A DNA stretch of 64,000 bases from Enoplosus armatus. Taxonomy: Eukaryota > Chordata > Actinopteri > Centrarchiformes > Enoplosidae. Shown here piece by piece: positions 8,986 through 20,765 of the stretch (the first letter of the stretch is position 1; each line of letters begins with the position of its first letter). Where the stretch lies: assembly GCF_043641665.1 (NCBI RefSeq), contig NC_092183.1:27295722-27359721 (forward strand), written 5' to 3'. Below the pieces are notes generated by a model. It did not search any database and was not told where the DNA came from. It saw nothing but the letters and a program-made list of their open reading frames with translations. The position numbers were made by a program, and so were the translations under genes.

Positions 8986-11734
8986 AAGAAACAGTCGAAA
9001 TGTCCATCACCATCATAACTTCCCTTCATGTTCCTTGTTTTATCTGAGCATCAGTCCAAGACTCAAAGATATTCAGTTAACAGAGGAAAGCAAGGAAACC
9101 CCCACATTTCAGAAGTGGAAATCACAGGATGTTTGGTATTTTTGCTTAAAGAATGGTGCCTGAATGCTCGATGCGCTCTGTCCAGCGACTCATCAGTTAA
9201 TGAACTGACCGTTTTAGCTCTCGATGCGGCTGCATAAAAGTGTCACACAGCGCTCCGTGAATGCTTCCCTGGTGTCTGCAGGGATCAAAGTGACAGTTGG
9301 TGCCATCTCCGGCTCCTCACACTCAGCACTAAGGCCCTGGCCGTGTTGCCATTCCTCTGCATGTCACGTCAGTCTCAAAGGCCATGGACGTAACAACAAG
9401 GTGTCACACGGACTTCTCCCCGCAAGGTTTGACTCCATGAACCACACAGCAGCGAACACAGCGGCCCCCGACGGCGCTAGCTCGCACTCGGACGAGACTT
9501 AAGCTCTCGAGGATCAATGGAGATGTTGGCGGGCCTCGTTGGCTGGGAACCAGACTCACGCGATGGGGTCACGGAGGAGGTGCTCCTCCTGAGTAACACG
9601 GCAGTGAGTAAGCACGGCGTTGGCCCAGGGGGGCATTGGTCATGAAACACATTATCCAGCTTCCTGAGTGGCAGGAGGAAACATGACGTCCTTACAGATC
9701 AGGTATTGGTTATTAGCATGTGTTTATCACCCGATGAAGCCCTACTCAGATATGCAAAAAGGCTATCAGAGTGCACTGACATGTAATATCCCTCATAACC
9801 TGGCTCCTGATGAGGCTCTTCTTGATTTCATTTCACACGCAGGCATATTTATTTGGGAATTGATGATTAATTCTTGTGACGTGTGTGTGTGTGATTTAGG
9901 AAGAGAGCGGGTGTGTGCAGAGAAAAAATAATAATAATGTGGAAAGGGATTATCTGATATTTGATTTAGGATTGTTGATGTCATCCACTTCATTTGCCAC
10001 TAATTCAACAGGCTCCGCAGTAAGTTTTCCTAATGCTGTATATGATGACAAGAATATGTAAGAAGATTAAGGTGTGGAGCTGCTAACGTTTGCCTCGCTG
10101 GAACGAGGCCCCTGGTGGCCGCCTCATTTGGCAAACATTCGCAGCAAACGGCATCTTGTAGCTCCGTAACCATTGCACACGTGGCGTGTGATGCTGCGCC
10201 TCTCTGTTTTCTGTCGCTGCAACCCTGCTTGACACGTGGACTCGTGGACTCTCCCCAGGCTTTAGTTCACCCTTGGCCTTGCGCTGTGGATTGTACCTCA
10301 TTGTTGTTCTTCAGGTTGGGCAAAAGAAAGGAGAAAGAGAAGAAAAGAAAGAGAGACAGCGGGGTATAATGGATGCACAAAACTGTGGCTACTTTTATTT
10401 TCTAGCAGAAAATAGAAATCTCAAGGTTTTTTTATTCTGCTGTGTACAGGGCTTTCATGAAAACATACAAAGGTCAAATCTGTTATTTTCCCTCAGAGAA
10501 AGTAAAGGGGCTCTAATATTTTCCCTGCCGATCCCAGAATGAATCATCATAGTCAGGCTGCCGTGGGTGACAACGTGCGCACTTCACTGCCCAGATTTAC
10601 ATTTAAATGAAACCAAATGGCTGTACATTCAGAAATGATATACAGTAATGATGATGGTAATAAAAGCAAAGTCCTCGTTCGTATTGGACTGGCTCCTACT
10701 TGGGATTGCTGTCATTTGGGGACTTTGCAGGTACAGTCGGTGAGTTATGCCTTCGCTGTGTCAAGGCTATTACCTTCACATTTCAACGAGTGGATTCGTC
10801 AATGCTGCTGCCTAAGAGGCTTAATGTAGTCAGCAATCAGCCCCGCAGCCCGTTGGGTTCTCCTGTCCGCCGTGTGGCTGAATGGCACTTAGACATTCAA
10901 CTTTGTTCCCGCTACTGTGCGTCATCTATATCTGTAGGTTTACGCTGTGAAGGCCCCGACGTATCCAGGGCGTCCGATAGCGCTGGTTCCGAAACCTTTT
11001 GTTGGGGATGTCATCTTCCTGGTACCCGAGCCGGAGAAATCATGACAGGAAAGGTTGTTGTTAGCCGACACATAGCAGCACATTTCTCAGACCCACATGA
11101 GAAACATTAAAGCTGCGCTAATCAATATCTTTATATTAACGACGGAAGAAATGACTGTGTGTGATGTAAAAGCTGTCGCCGGTCATGACAAACTCACCTG
11201 ATCTCAGCTCTATCTACAGTTTTAGCATCTTTCAGCTTATTGTTTTGGTTTTTAACGGCCCGCAACTCGAACTGTTCTGGTTCTGTTTCACCACTTTCAT
11301 CACCCCAACAGTTTTCTAGCAGCAGCAGGCAGCTGTTTTTAGTGGAAAAAGCTCCAATAAACCTGCTGTACACCACCTGCCCAGCACCAATTTGTGAGGT
11401 CAAGATGACAACCAGTATGGTGTGTAGCTAAGACGAACATGACATCCGACTGAATGATTAAGTGAAGCCTTAATGGCAATTCAGTGTCATTGTTAGGCTA
11501 GGTGATTTACAACATCATTTTACAATGTTTGTAACAAAAAAAACGTGCGTAGGTGTTGATTAATTGATTTGTCAACGGACAGAGAATTAATTAGCAACTA
11601 TTTTGATGAACAATTAATTGTCTTTTTTTTTAACGTTCCATCTTGTCAAATGTGAGGATTTGCTGATTTTCTCTGTAAATTGAATATCTGAAGGTTTTTG
11701 ACTGTTGGTTGGACAAAGGGAAGGAAAAGAAAAT
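8986..11734. other. intron sequence, nothing firm recognised
   Basis: Mixed-composition intron sequence. ORFs of up to 136 codons (10,700-11,110, plus) have no family resemblance and no paired splice sites. A possible donor GCAG|GTACAG near 10,731 has no matching acceptor. Confidence 0.5.
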
Positions 11735-12460
11735 GACTGGACTAAAACTAGAAAAGTACTTTAAAGGAATTTTACTCAAGTAAAGAAAACGATAAAATAT
11801 ACTCGGATAAAAGTAAAAAGTAGGTTAGTTCGAATGTACTCAAAATCTTATGTGGTACTACTTTGCACTTTGCAGCCCGTGCATACAACTGATTATCAAT
11901 GATGAATATGCAACCGCCTTCCTCTATATAGCCTCACTAGAATTAACCAGAAAGAGAACAAAACTCAGACAATTAAACGAAAATGGCTGACAATAAATAA
12001 AAGGTCTATGGAGACCACGGAGGGTGCAACTAGCATTATTAAGCCACATAAATTAATTAGCCTGACACTAAACAGTATAAACTCCACGGCGACTGCAGCC
12101 CACAAACACACACATTAAAGCTGAGACTGCACAGTTTTAACACACGGCATAGCGCGCAACACAGTGGCTGCTGACACTACAGTGATTTACAATAAGTGAG
12201 TTTGATTCTGTACTAGCTTAGTTACTGCAAGTTTATTTACTGTTCTGGGATCAACTTCTCTGCTTGTTCATTCTCAAAATATAGGTGACTTAGAGGATCC
12301 ACCATGAGCATGTTAGCATGTTAGCCGGCCCCGACGTGCCTATTGCACAGGTGAGGTTTGATTTGGGTCACCTGAGGTAGTACTCGAGGAAAAGTAAAAT
12401 GACAGATTTTTGTTACAGTAACGAGAGTAAATGTAGTTTGTTACTTCCCGCCCTGCAAAG
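11735..12460 (+). mobile_element. non-autonomous DNA element, 'AAGTACTTT...TTACTTCCCGCC' type
   Basis: The left end reads GAAAAGTACTTTAAAGG, TTTTACTCAAGTAAAG and ATAAAAGTAAAAAGTAGG. The right end reads TTGTTACAGTAACGAGAGTAAATGTAGTTTGTTACTTCCCGCCCTGC. Both ends match a widespread fish element remembered for AGTACTTTTACTCAAGTA and GTAATTCGTTACTTTCCACC. The roughly 725 bp encode no transposase. The superfamily is not assigned. Confidence 0.6.
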
Positions 12461-13968
12461 CAAGGCATTTATAATTGAGCGTGAAAGTTTTTTCTTGAAC
12501 TAATTTGACAGAACAAAAAAAAAGGAAGTCATAACTCAGAAAAAAGCTGGTAAATGGACCTTGTGTCAATATTTAGTCACAGTCACAGAAATTTAAAGAC
12601 GTCACCATTAGCCGATTGATTTGGAAATATTTGTCATGATACATGATGATGTAATAATTACAAACAGCATCAAATACTGACATTTTAGTAATCTAGGTTC
12701 TCTTTTTCGCTCAACTACCATTTCCTAAGAATCAGTGTGCTTTGCGGACTGTTATTTAGAATTCCTCAGAAAATGCTTGGTGGCCTAATCTGTCCTGGAT
12801 GAACGCTGCAGTTTCCGTCCCATTTAATGTGAGGGGACGGCAATCAGGACATTGAGGAGGCCCACTCAGCCACAGTGCTAAATCACGTAACAAAGCTGCA
12901 GATACCCGCCGTCCGTCTCAGTCAGGACATTCAATCAGTTGTGCCCTTCGAGCCACATGTCTTCATTCCACACGTCCTGTCCACGCTGCAGCCGAGCAAT
13001 CTGTGTATGAGCCCTGAATGATACGTGTGGACACGTTTTTTTCCCTGTGATTTCTTCGTTTTCTCAACAGTTGCAAAAGAACTCCCTGAGGGTGACAAAC
13101 ACTTGGGATTTAAATGTGGTAGGCGGAGGATTCACTGTACTGTATAATGATGAGAAGAACATACTCTGCCTTTTATAAAAAGAGCTGGAGACAAGGTGTA
13201 TTGTTTCTGTGATAAGGTTTCTAGACATCTGAATTGATATTTCATTCAATATGTATGCATTTAAGGCATGTAGCTGATATTTTTGCGCAAATTTAGAGCG
13301 ACAATGGCCCAATCTTGATTCAGTCGGCATTGTTTAGTGTACATACAGCCGGTAATATGAAGTGCACGGGCCAAAACAACAGCCAGACAGCATAAGAAAA
13401 ATATATTACATGGTAAATATCTGTGGAATATTCATACATCATAAATAATAGAAAAGAAGTACGGATGGAAACAACAGCTAAGTAGAAAAAAGTAATTTTT
13501 GGGGTGATAATCTGTTTAACAGCCACCACAAACATAACAAAGTGATATACAAAACTGTGCTCAAACAACTGTTCATTGAAAATCATATTAATTTGTGTAA
13601 TCTTTGAAGATTCTTCTAAATAAACACATATTTATTGCGACAAACACTTAATCACACTTGTGCTGGAGCTTGAGAGTAATTGCTCTACAGTACAAGTAGT
13701 GCACCGCCTTTATAAAAGTCAGCGCTGATGTGTGTGTTTGTTTTCTCCCCACATTCGTTTGGTCTTTGCTGTCGTGCAAATGCAGGCGCTACATTGGAGC
13801 GGTAATATATGTACTCCAAATTTAGAGGTGTCAGGTTGCGCGGGCTCCATGAACTTCTTCATATCTGTGTTTACAGATGGTGTGCACCAGATGAGCTTTT
13901 TACAAGGCTGCTTTATGATAGCATCCTATTTAGCAAACCTCCAAGCAGCCATACGGCGTATTGGGGGA
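12461..13968. other. intron sequence, nothing recognised
   Basis: Unique-looking AT-rich intron. Minus-strand ORFs of 88 codons each (13,064-13,330 and 13,320-13,586) show no domain. No repeat family was recognised. Confidence 0.5.
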
Positions 13969-13996
13969 TGTGTGTGTGTGTGTGTGTGTGTGTGTG
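13969..13996 (+). repeat. (TG)14 microsatellite
   Basis: Fourteen uninterrupted TG units, followed by a degenerate CA-rich stretch (GCACACATGCACACACGCATGCACGC) that is partly complementary and could fold back or form Z-DNA. Confidence 0.9.
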
Positions 13997-14379
13997 ACTG
14001 CGCACACATGCACACACGCATGCACGCATAATAATTAGGAAACCTACACACAGTCCCGTGTAAATTTTATTTATACTACATTGCTGGCTGTATTTGGTAG
14101 CATCTGGGAGTGAGCTTCTGCAGAACCAGAATCAAATGAAAGGCGAGGCCTCATCATCTTATCAGGTCGGAGAGAATTCAATATTGTTAACGAAAAACAT
14201 GTCCCACTGATGTATGGGTCGCGGCTGAAATCTATGTCAGCCGATCTCAAGTAAATGGCCTTTTGAGTGACTGGAGTCTCTGAGTGACTCTCTCACATAA
14301 TCCATCCATTGGAACCAAGGTACAGGAGTGTCATTAATCTGTATATTGCACGGGGTCCACCACCTTTAGTTTTCATGAG

Positions 14380-15170
14380 CCGTGCTAGCGGCTGTATGGA
14401 TGGCAGTGCCAGTCAGTCTGTCGGTCGACTCCCACAACAGCTATTGGATGGATCACTATGAAATTTGGTTTCAGACATTCATGGTCCTGACAGGATGAAT
14501 CCCCTGACTTTACCTGTAGAGCCTCCAGCAGGTGACAGTTAACACTTATGCATTGAAATCTCTCAACATCCACTAGATGGATTGGCACCAAAACATTTTG
14601 TGTGGACATTCATGGTTCTCAGACCAAGTATTCTGATTACTTTGGTTTAACCCCCCCCCCGACTTTTCACCTAGTGCTACCATGAGGTTGACCTTTGTGA
14701 TTCTGAGGGAATTGTGTCAACAACTATTGGTTGGATTGCCATGAAAGTTTGTACAGGCATTCATTCAGAACTTAAGTGATAACCTGACTTGTCATTTAGC
14801 TCTATTTCAGTCGGCATTCTCCTCCCCTTCCGCTATCTGCTTGTTACCATTTTGCGAGGGCATCGTCGCTGCATCCCGGGCTTAGCAGCACCCAGGACGG
14901 TTGTGATTGGTTTAAAGAAATAAATTCCCCACCATCCCAGAATGATAACGGGTTGAGGCAGACCTTTCTCTGAAGTGTGGGGAAAGGTCTTGCTCTGCGA
15001 GACTAGGTTTAGTGCTAATTAGCAAATGTTAGCATGCTTATACGCTAAACTAAGATTGTGAACATGGTAAACATTATGCCTGCTACACATCAGCATATTC
15101 ATGCTGTCATTGGGAGCATTGTTTCATGCTGATGTTAGCACCACTACCACTACTACAGCATGGCTGTATG
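14380..15170 (+). mobile_element. dispersed fish repeat, 'GCTAGC...GTTAGCATGCTTA' family (copy 1, interrupted)
   Basis: Signature words in order: CCGTGCTAGCGGCTGTATGG, CTATTGGATGGATCACTATG, GACATTCATGGTCCTGACAGG, CCCCTGACTTT, then after an insertion TTTAGTGCTAATTAGCAAATG, GTTAGCATGCTTATACGC and GCTACACATCAGCATATTC. An inverted copy is at 61,614-61,990 and a short one at 52,730-52,850. The left half seems internally duplicated ('TTGGATGG...CATTCATGG' recurs near 14,575 and 14,730). No coding capacity is seen. I know this family as abundant in percomorph fish but cannot give its formal name. Confidence 0.65.
14811..15005 (+). mobile_element. MITE-like element nested in the previous repeat
   Basis: The host repeat is continuous on both sides, but these 195 bp do not belong to it. 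The right end holds a hairpin, CAGACCTTTCTCTGAA against GGGGAAAGGTCTTG, then CTCTGCGAGACTAG. Preceding words TGATTGGTTTAAAGAAAT and CCATCCCAGAATG match a fish element remembered for ending in 'GTCTGGC...GCGAGACTA'. It encodes nothing and must be younger than its host copy. Confidence 0.55.
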
Positions 15171-15704
15171 TATGACCAAATAAGACACAACTTGGCTGAT
15201 GTGAGCTTTTGCGGGTCTCTGTTGTTATTGACTTGTTGCATTAAATCCAGTATGGAATAAATCAGAGAGCATAGAGACAAAGAGTGAGGGGCCAGATTTC
15301 ATTTAGCTAAGAAAGCAGCCAGGACAGTAACCCAGCAACGTGAGCTGCCTCCACTGAAAGGCCAGTAGTTGCAGAAAACCCTCTCCAATGCATAGATCAC
15401 AGGTATTTTTCTTGGACGCCTGATGTATGGCCTGTGATATGCCAACCCTGATGGTTCGCTGCTGTCGCTGTACCCACTTTCATTGCCTTGGGTCAGCTGT
15501 TCAAACATGTCCTCTGTTGATCCATGGTGCAGCAGCAGGCCTACCGGGACAGAAGAGCGCTGAAGGACAAGTTGTGATGAATGGACTGCCGAGCGTTAGT
15601 CTCAGCTTTCAGCTCGCTGTGTCCTGTCCTGCCTGGAGGACTTCTCGGTCTCGCTGGTGGGCACATGTTAGTCATTGGACCTCGCGGTTTGGTATCAGTG
15701 GTTG
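15171..15704. other. intron sequence, nothing recognised
   Basis: Unique intron between the nested repeat and the CA microsatellite. Overlapping ORFs on both strands are not supported by splice sites or similarity. Confidence 0.5.
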
Positions 15705-15727
15705 ACACACACACACACACACACACA
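15705..15727 (+). repeat. (AC)11 microsatellite
   Basis: About eleven AC units, followed by GGTGCTGCAG. An A16 run lies a further 100 bp on at 15,825-15,840. Confidence 0.9.
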
Positions 15728-18700
15728 GGTGCTGCAGAAAAAGCCAGGGAAGGATAGTAGTAGTAGGTGTATTGTGATTTGTGAAAACAGTTTATCCTCA
15801 ATACGATGGCAGAGCTATGTATGTAAAAAAAAAAAAAAAAGCTTATCGGATGTATTTCCTTATTAAAAGGAGTTATTTTAAAGCCTCTGTATGTGGAACA
15901 TTAACTCAATTCAAGGACAACTACCGTTTAAACAAATCCTTTTCTTTTCTCCGTCCTTTTTTTTTGTAAGTGGCCATGGTATAAGATTAATTATCTGAAG
16001 ATCTTAAGGGTACCGATATGAAATTGGTGATACAGCTACTAAGTCACGTATGAATCACAAAAAGCAAAGCAAACAACATGAGGACATCGCAAGAGGTTGA
16101 TCTGAAAATAGAATAATAAAAACATACAAAAGTACTGCCTATACTAGGTATACAGTATCTAGTAGATTTGCATATTGTCTTGTACTGATATGCCAAGGTG
16201 CTTCGTTTCAGTTGCCAAAATAAGTATTGGGAATAACTATTCAGTGAATCTATGCATGCAGGTATGTACTATACAGAGAATGCATGTTTGTGCTGTATGT
16301 TATAGAGTGCAACCTCCTTTTTTAAGACGCGTAAAAGCTTCAGAATTCACGAGTGGGGTATCTACTGACGTAAAAAAACGTGAGAATCTCTTAAGCTTGT
16401 TAACCACAGACCTTATTTCAGGCATCTAACCAAAAACCCATTCAAAAAAGCCTCTATAAACAGAGGACATTAATGATAGAAATAAACAAAAGGTGTCAGC
16501 GATAAAGGTAATTCATCATTTGGTCAAGATTTAATGAGAATCAAGTATTTACATTTGTAAATGACTAATTAATGACATTTTCCAGTCCATGATGAAATAA
16601 TCATTAACAAAATGCTTGTTTACATGAGCAAGTGATTAGTTATTTCTTATATATGAATCTGTTCTATGATATAAATCACATTAACATTATTTTCTAACAT
16701 GTCATTTGTAAAATGATTCAATCGTGTGAAAAAAGAAAATAACCAATGATTTAACCATTTCCACTGACTGGACTGTAGAAGCAGAACTTTCCTGAACTGC
16801 TGGATGTAGAATACAAAATGACACGAATATGAACAATAATAATACACCAATATATGCAATGTGCACTTAGACTAAGCTTTTTAGTCACTGTGGTCACAGA
16901 ATATGGTGCCTCCATAATTTCAAAGCAGTCTGACATGTAACACATATGTTGTCCAAATTCATTGCAGCGGTCTAACAATCAATAATAGTCCTTTTTTTTA
17001 TATATTTTAGGCAGACAATTCCTATAAGGGTTAACTTAATGTTAACTGTGCATGAAATTGTTAGTGAAATGTATAACATTTTTATTTATTATCAACCATT
17101 TCTGATTTTTCAAAACTTTCAGTAAATGTTTCACTCAGCAATATAAGTTCATGTATGTTAACGCGTGTAAATACATTTGCCACACATGGATTAGCCCACA
17201 CAGCCAAGCCTCAGTTTTGAACAGGGGCTCTGCGTTTGATAGGCTGACTGACCTGAATTTGGCTTGTTCTGCGGCAAAACTAACTTTCCTCATTAGAAAA
17301 GTTTTGTTTTTTTTCTTTTTCTCCAGTTTGGGGCTTTCAGTTGAAACTTTTCAGTCTGCATTATGGCAGCTTCACATCATTTCTTCTCTGAGCACATGTC
17401 TTCTGAAGGGGGCCGAGGCAGAGTAGGACCAAAAAAGTCTCTATCAGCTTAGAATGAGGATGCCTGAAAATCTAAAATTAGCAGCACCGACTGGCCAATC
17501 AAAAGAGCCAGCAGCAGACCAAGAAATATATATATGTACATATCTCTCCATACTGTGAACTGTTTTCATGACTTTGTTGTTGCTATGGCAATGACATGTA
17601 CAAGCGACTACATTCAGATTTTGTTGGTCAAGCCACCTAAATAATACAAGTATTTAAAATACCCACCTAAATTCACTGATACAATGTGTAAAAAAAAACA
17701 AAAAAAAACGATCATTATACGCACAGATTTAATTGACCTATCGAACTCACGTTAAGACAGTAAATGACAACATTTCAAACAAAGTGTTCTTTAATTCCAC
17801 TGTTGGTTTTGTGCTGAAGTGACGCTTTTAGGGAATGGATGAGAGTGAATAAATTCAGTGAGGGCAAAATAGGGCGACAAGCAACAGTGTTTATGAGAAT
17901 TGTTGTCTTCATTTTGAGAAAGAACGCCACTGGGGTGAGATAGAGGCCACCGGTCGCCCCACCATGCTTTATGGTCACGACACAGAAGCATTACAGTAAA
18001 TTAGACGGTGGCATATTGATGCATTTTTAATATTTTAGAAAGCTCCTTTTGCCTTCCTCCTCAAAGGCACCTTCTCGGCCGCCTCTGTTTCATGCTCTGT
18101 CTGTTTTTGGCAGTCCCGTCTGCTCACTAGCCACACGAGCCACGTCTCTCCAACGACGTTACTTGCCGCGAGTATCAACCCAAGATTGACGAGCGATCAG
18201 GGGCAGCCTCTCAACAGACGCGGCCACTGCGAAACGGAGGGTAATATCAAAATACATTTAAAGCCTGTCACCGAGTCGGAGAACGTCAGGCATTAGTTTT
18301 CAGCAATGGGTTTCAGCATATTTCAGGATAGACTTCTGGACAGGAAAATGAGGCAGCCATGTTTTGATGATAGCAGACAGCTGCTGCTGTTTCCTCCCGA
18401 GTTTCTTTGCTGGAAGGTGATGAAACACCTGGCATGTGTTCCCCCTCCAACCCTTCACTGGCTGCTCACAACAAATGTTTTTGCCTGATTCATCGCTGAC
18501 TAATGCCTGAGTCTTTGAGTTGCACCGTACTAAGTCCGTTGCCTCTGTGTTTTAATGAGTGTGGAGTTTGATGGGGCAAACAGTAGGCTCTCTCACTTGT
18601 TTTCTGTTGACTTGAGAGGTCCTGACAGCTTGGCTTGTGACCTGGTAAAGCATTTAGAATCTGAATATTGGATTGTGCACCGCTCTGCTTTGTCTTGGCG

Positions 18701-20044
18701 GGTAGTGGCTGTGTAACTCTTCAGTTCCGCGTGCGCCTAAGGCATCCTCCTACTGCCTTCTTTTCATGCTTGAAATTTTCTCTTTTGAAACTCATTTTGG
18801 CTTTTGATACAATCTCGGAGTTCTTCGGGGTCAGCACCGCTGCGGATTACTCAACCCTCCCATGTAAAGCAGCAAGTATTCATCTCAACCTCATGGGCCA
18901 TGTTGCATCTTCGCTGATATGCTGTGGTCTGTGCCCACACAAAATCCCGGGGAAAACAAACAAAAAAACGCTCTCTTTGTTGCCGTCTTGTTTGTCTTTT
19001 TAAGCTGCATTAGCGTTAGTTTGAATTAATAGCAGTTATGAAACAATGTGGCGTGCTCTGTAGCTCTGGCCCGGAGCGGCTGCTTGTTTGGGAACATCTC
19101 ATGTCAGCCGCTGGTGTGCGTGTGATTCAGCGTGCCTCCTACTGCAGCTTCTAACGTAAAATGCCATCCAGATGAACGCTGTCTGAAGACATCCCTCTGC
19201 TAATTGAATGATCAGCAGTGACCAAGCGTTTGGTCATGATGTAGTCATGCTTCCCTTACTATCTGCAGGTCCTTTAAAGTGCTCTATATAGAGACTCCCT
19301 CTGGCCGTCACCTTTGACACGTATTGTGTGCTGTGCTGGCAGGGAACATGCCATTTGAGAACAACACAGATCTGATGAATGTTCCTGAGTGACTTGTTTT
19401 GCATGGCTGTATATGTACATCCATAAATGAAGAATGTCTTTGAGACTTCAAACAGAGTACTCCTCGTTGTAACTGAGATGCAAATATTTCGGTTTTACGT
19501 TGCATTTTCAGTAATAACTAGGGCAACGAGGGAATTCTTTTTGGAATTGATTTATCTATAGTCCCTGAATTTAGTCATGTAATTTATATGGCGAAACGGA
19601 TAAAAAAAACCCAACAACTTATAAGTCATAGGTGTTGCATTTACATTGTTATGAAGCAGCATGAACACATATCTGCATTTTTAAAGGCTGAAAATAGAAA
19701 CCAGTTGAAATTTCTACTTCCATCGTGCACGTACTAGTACGTTCAATGTCTATCACGAAGAAACGGCCTGGAATTCACGTACAAAATCTTATAAGAGACA
19801 CAGGTCTTCCCCAGTGTCTGGTAATAATGACATTCCCGCATGGAGACTATGAGATGCAGTTGGAGTTGAGATCCCGTTTTCCACACAATGATCATTACAT
19901 TTAGGTGTTTCCTTCGATATCAAAACAGATTCAGGTGATTTTCGCCTTTTTGTCAGTGGATACAGTGCAAACAGGAACCGCTAGTAGCCAGTGCATCATG
20001 ACTGTCCATGGAGACCCAATGTCTGTGCGACAGCATTTCCCTTT
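15728..20044. other. intron sequence, mostly unique
   Basis: About 4.3 kb of AT-rich intron with A- and T-runs. The ORFs present (up to 111 codons at 18,668-19,003) carry no recognised domain. The stretch 18,040-18,240 is locally GC-richer with several CpGs but has no promoter-like elements I could identify. Confidence 0.5.
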
Positions 20045-20765
20045 ACGTGTATCAGAATCAGAATCAGAATCAGAAATACTTTATTGATCCCCGGGGGGAA
20101 ATTGTACAGTACCGGTGCTCCCATTCCAGAGTAGAAAAATAGCATAATTTAGAACTAAAGGTATGTGCAAAATATAAAAATAAGAAATAGAAAATAAAAA
20201 ATATACACATTTACAGTATTTAAGTGAAGTGAGGTAAAAAAAATATATATATACAGTAATAATGTATATATATGTATGGATGTGTTGCACTGTAGTGTAT
20301 AACTATATATGTATTGCACTATACATGTATTGCACTTAAACATTCACAATAAATAGTGAGGTAGTGTATGACAGGTGAAGTAGATACAGATACAGATTTC
20401 CAGTCTCTTCCTGAGTGTCTGACACTCAGAGGGAGGAGTTGAACAGTCTGATGGACACAGGCAGGAATGATTTCCTGTGGCGCTCTGTTGTACATTTGGG
20501 AGCAATGAGTCTCCCACTGAAGCTGCTCTTGTGTCCGACCAGTACGTCATGGAGAGGATGTGAGACATTGTCCAAGATGCCCCTCAGCTTAGACAGCGTC
20601 CTCCTCTCTGACACCACCGTCAGAGAGTCCAGCTGCACCCCCACAACGTCACTGGCCTTGCGGATCAGTTTGTTGAGTCTGTTGGAGTCCGCCACCCTCA
20701 GCCTGCTGCCCCAGCATGCAACAGCATAGAGGATAGCACTGGCCACCACAGACTCATAGAACATC
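20045..20765 (-). mobile_element. 5'-truncated non-LTR retrotransposon (CR1/Rex1-like LINE), 3' end
   Basis: On the minus strand, an open frame from 20,764 down to 20,426 gives 112 residues resembling the C-terminal tail of a fish LINE ORF2: FYESVVASAILYAVACWG, RLNKLIRKASDVVG, RRTLSKLRGILDN, HPLH and, at the end, FLPVSIRLFNSSL. After the stop comes an AT-rich 3' UTR, the conserved GGATCAATAAAGTA segment (read on plus as TACTTTATTGATCC) and a terminal short tandem (plus-strand ATCAGA units, 20,048-20,073). The reverse transcriptase core and endonuclease are missing, so this is a dead, 5'-truncated insertion. The Rex1/CR1-type assignment rests on the remembered tail and terminal repeat; LINE identity is more certain than clade. 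Confidence 0.75.
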
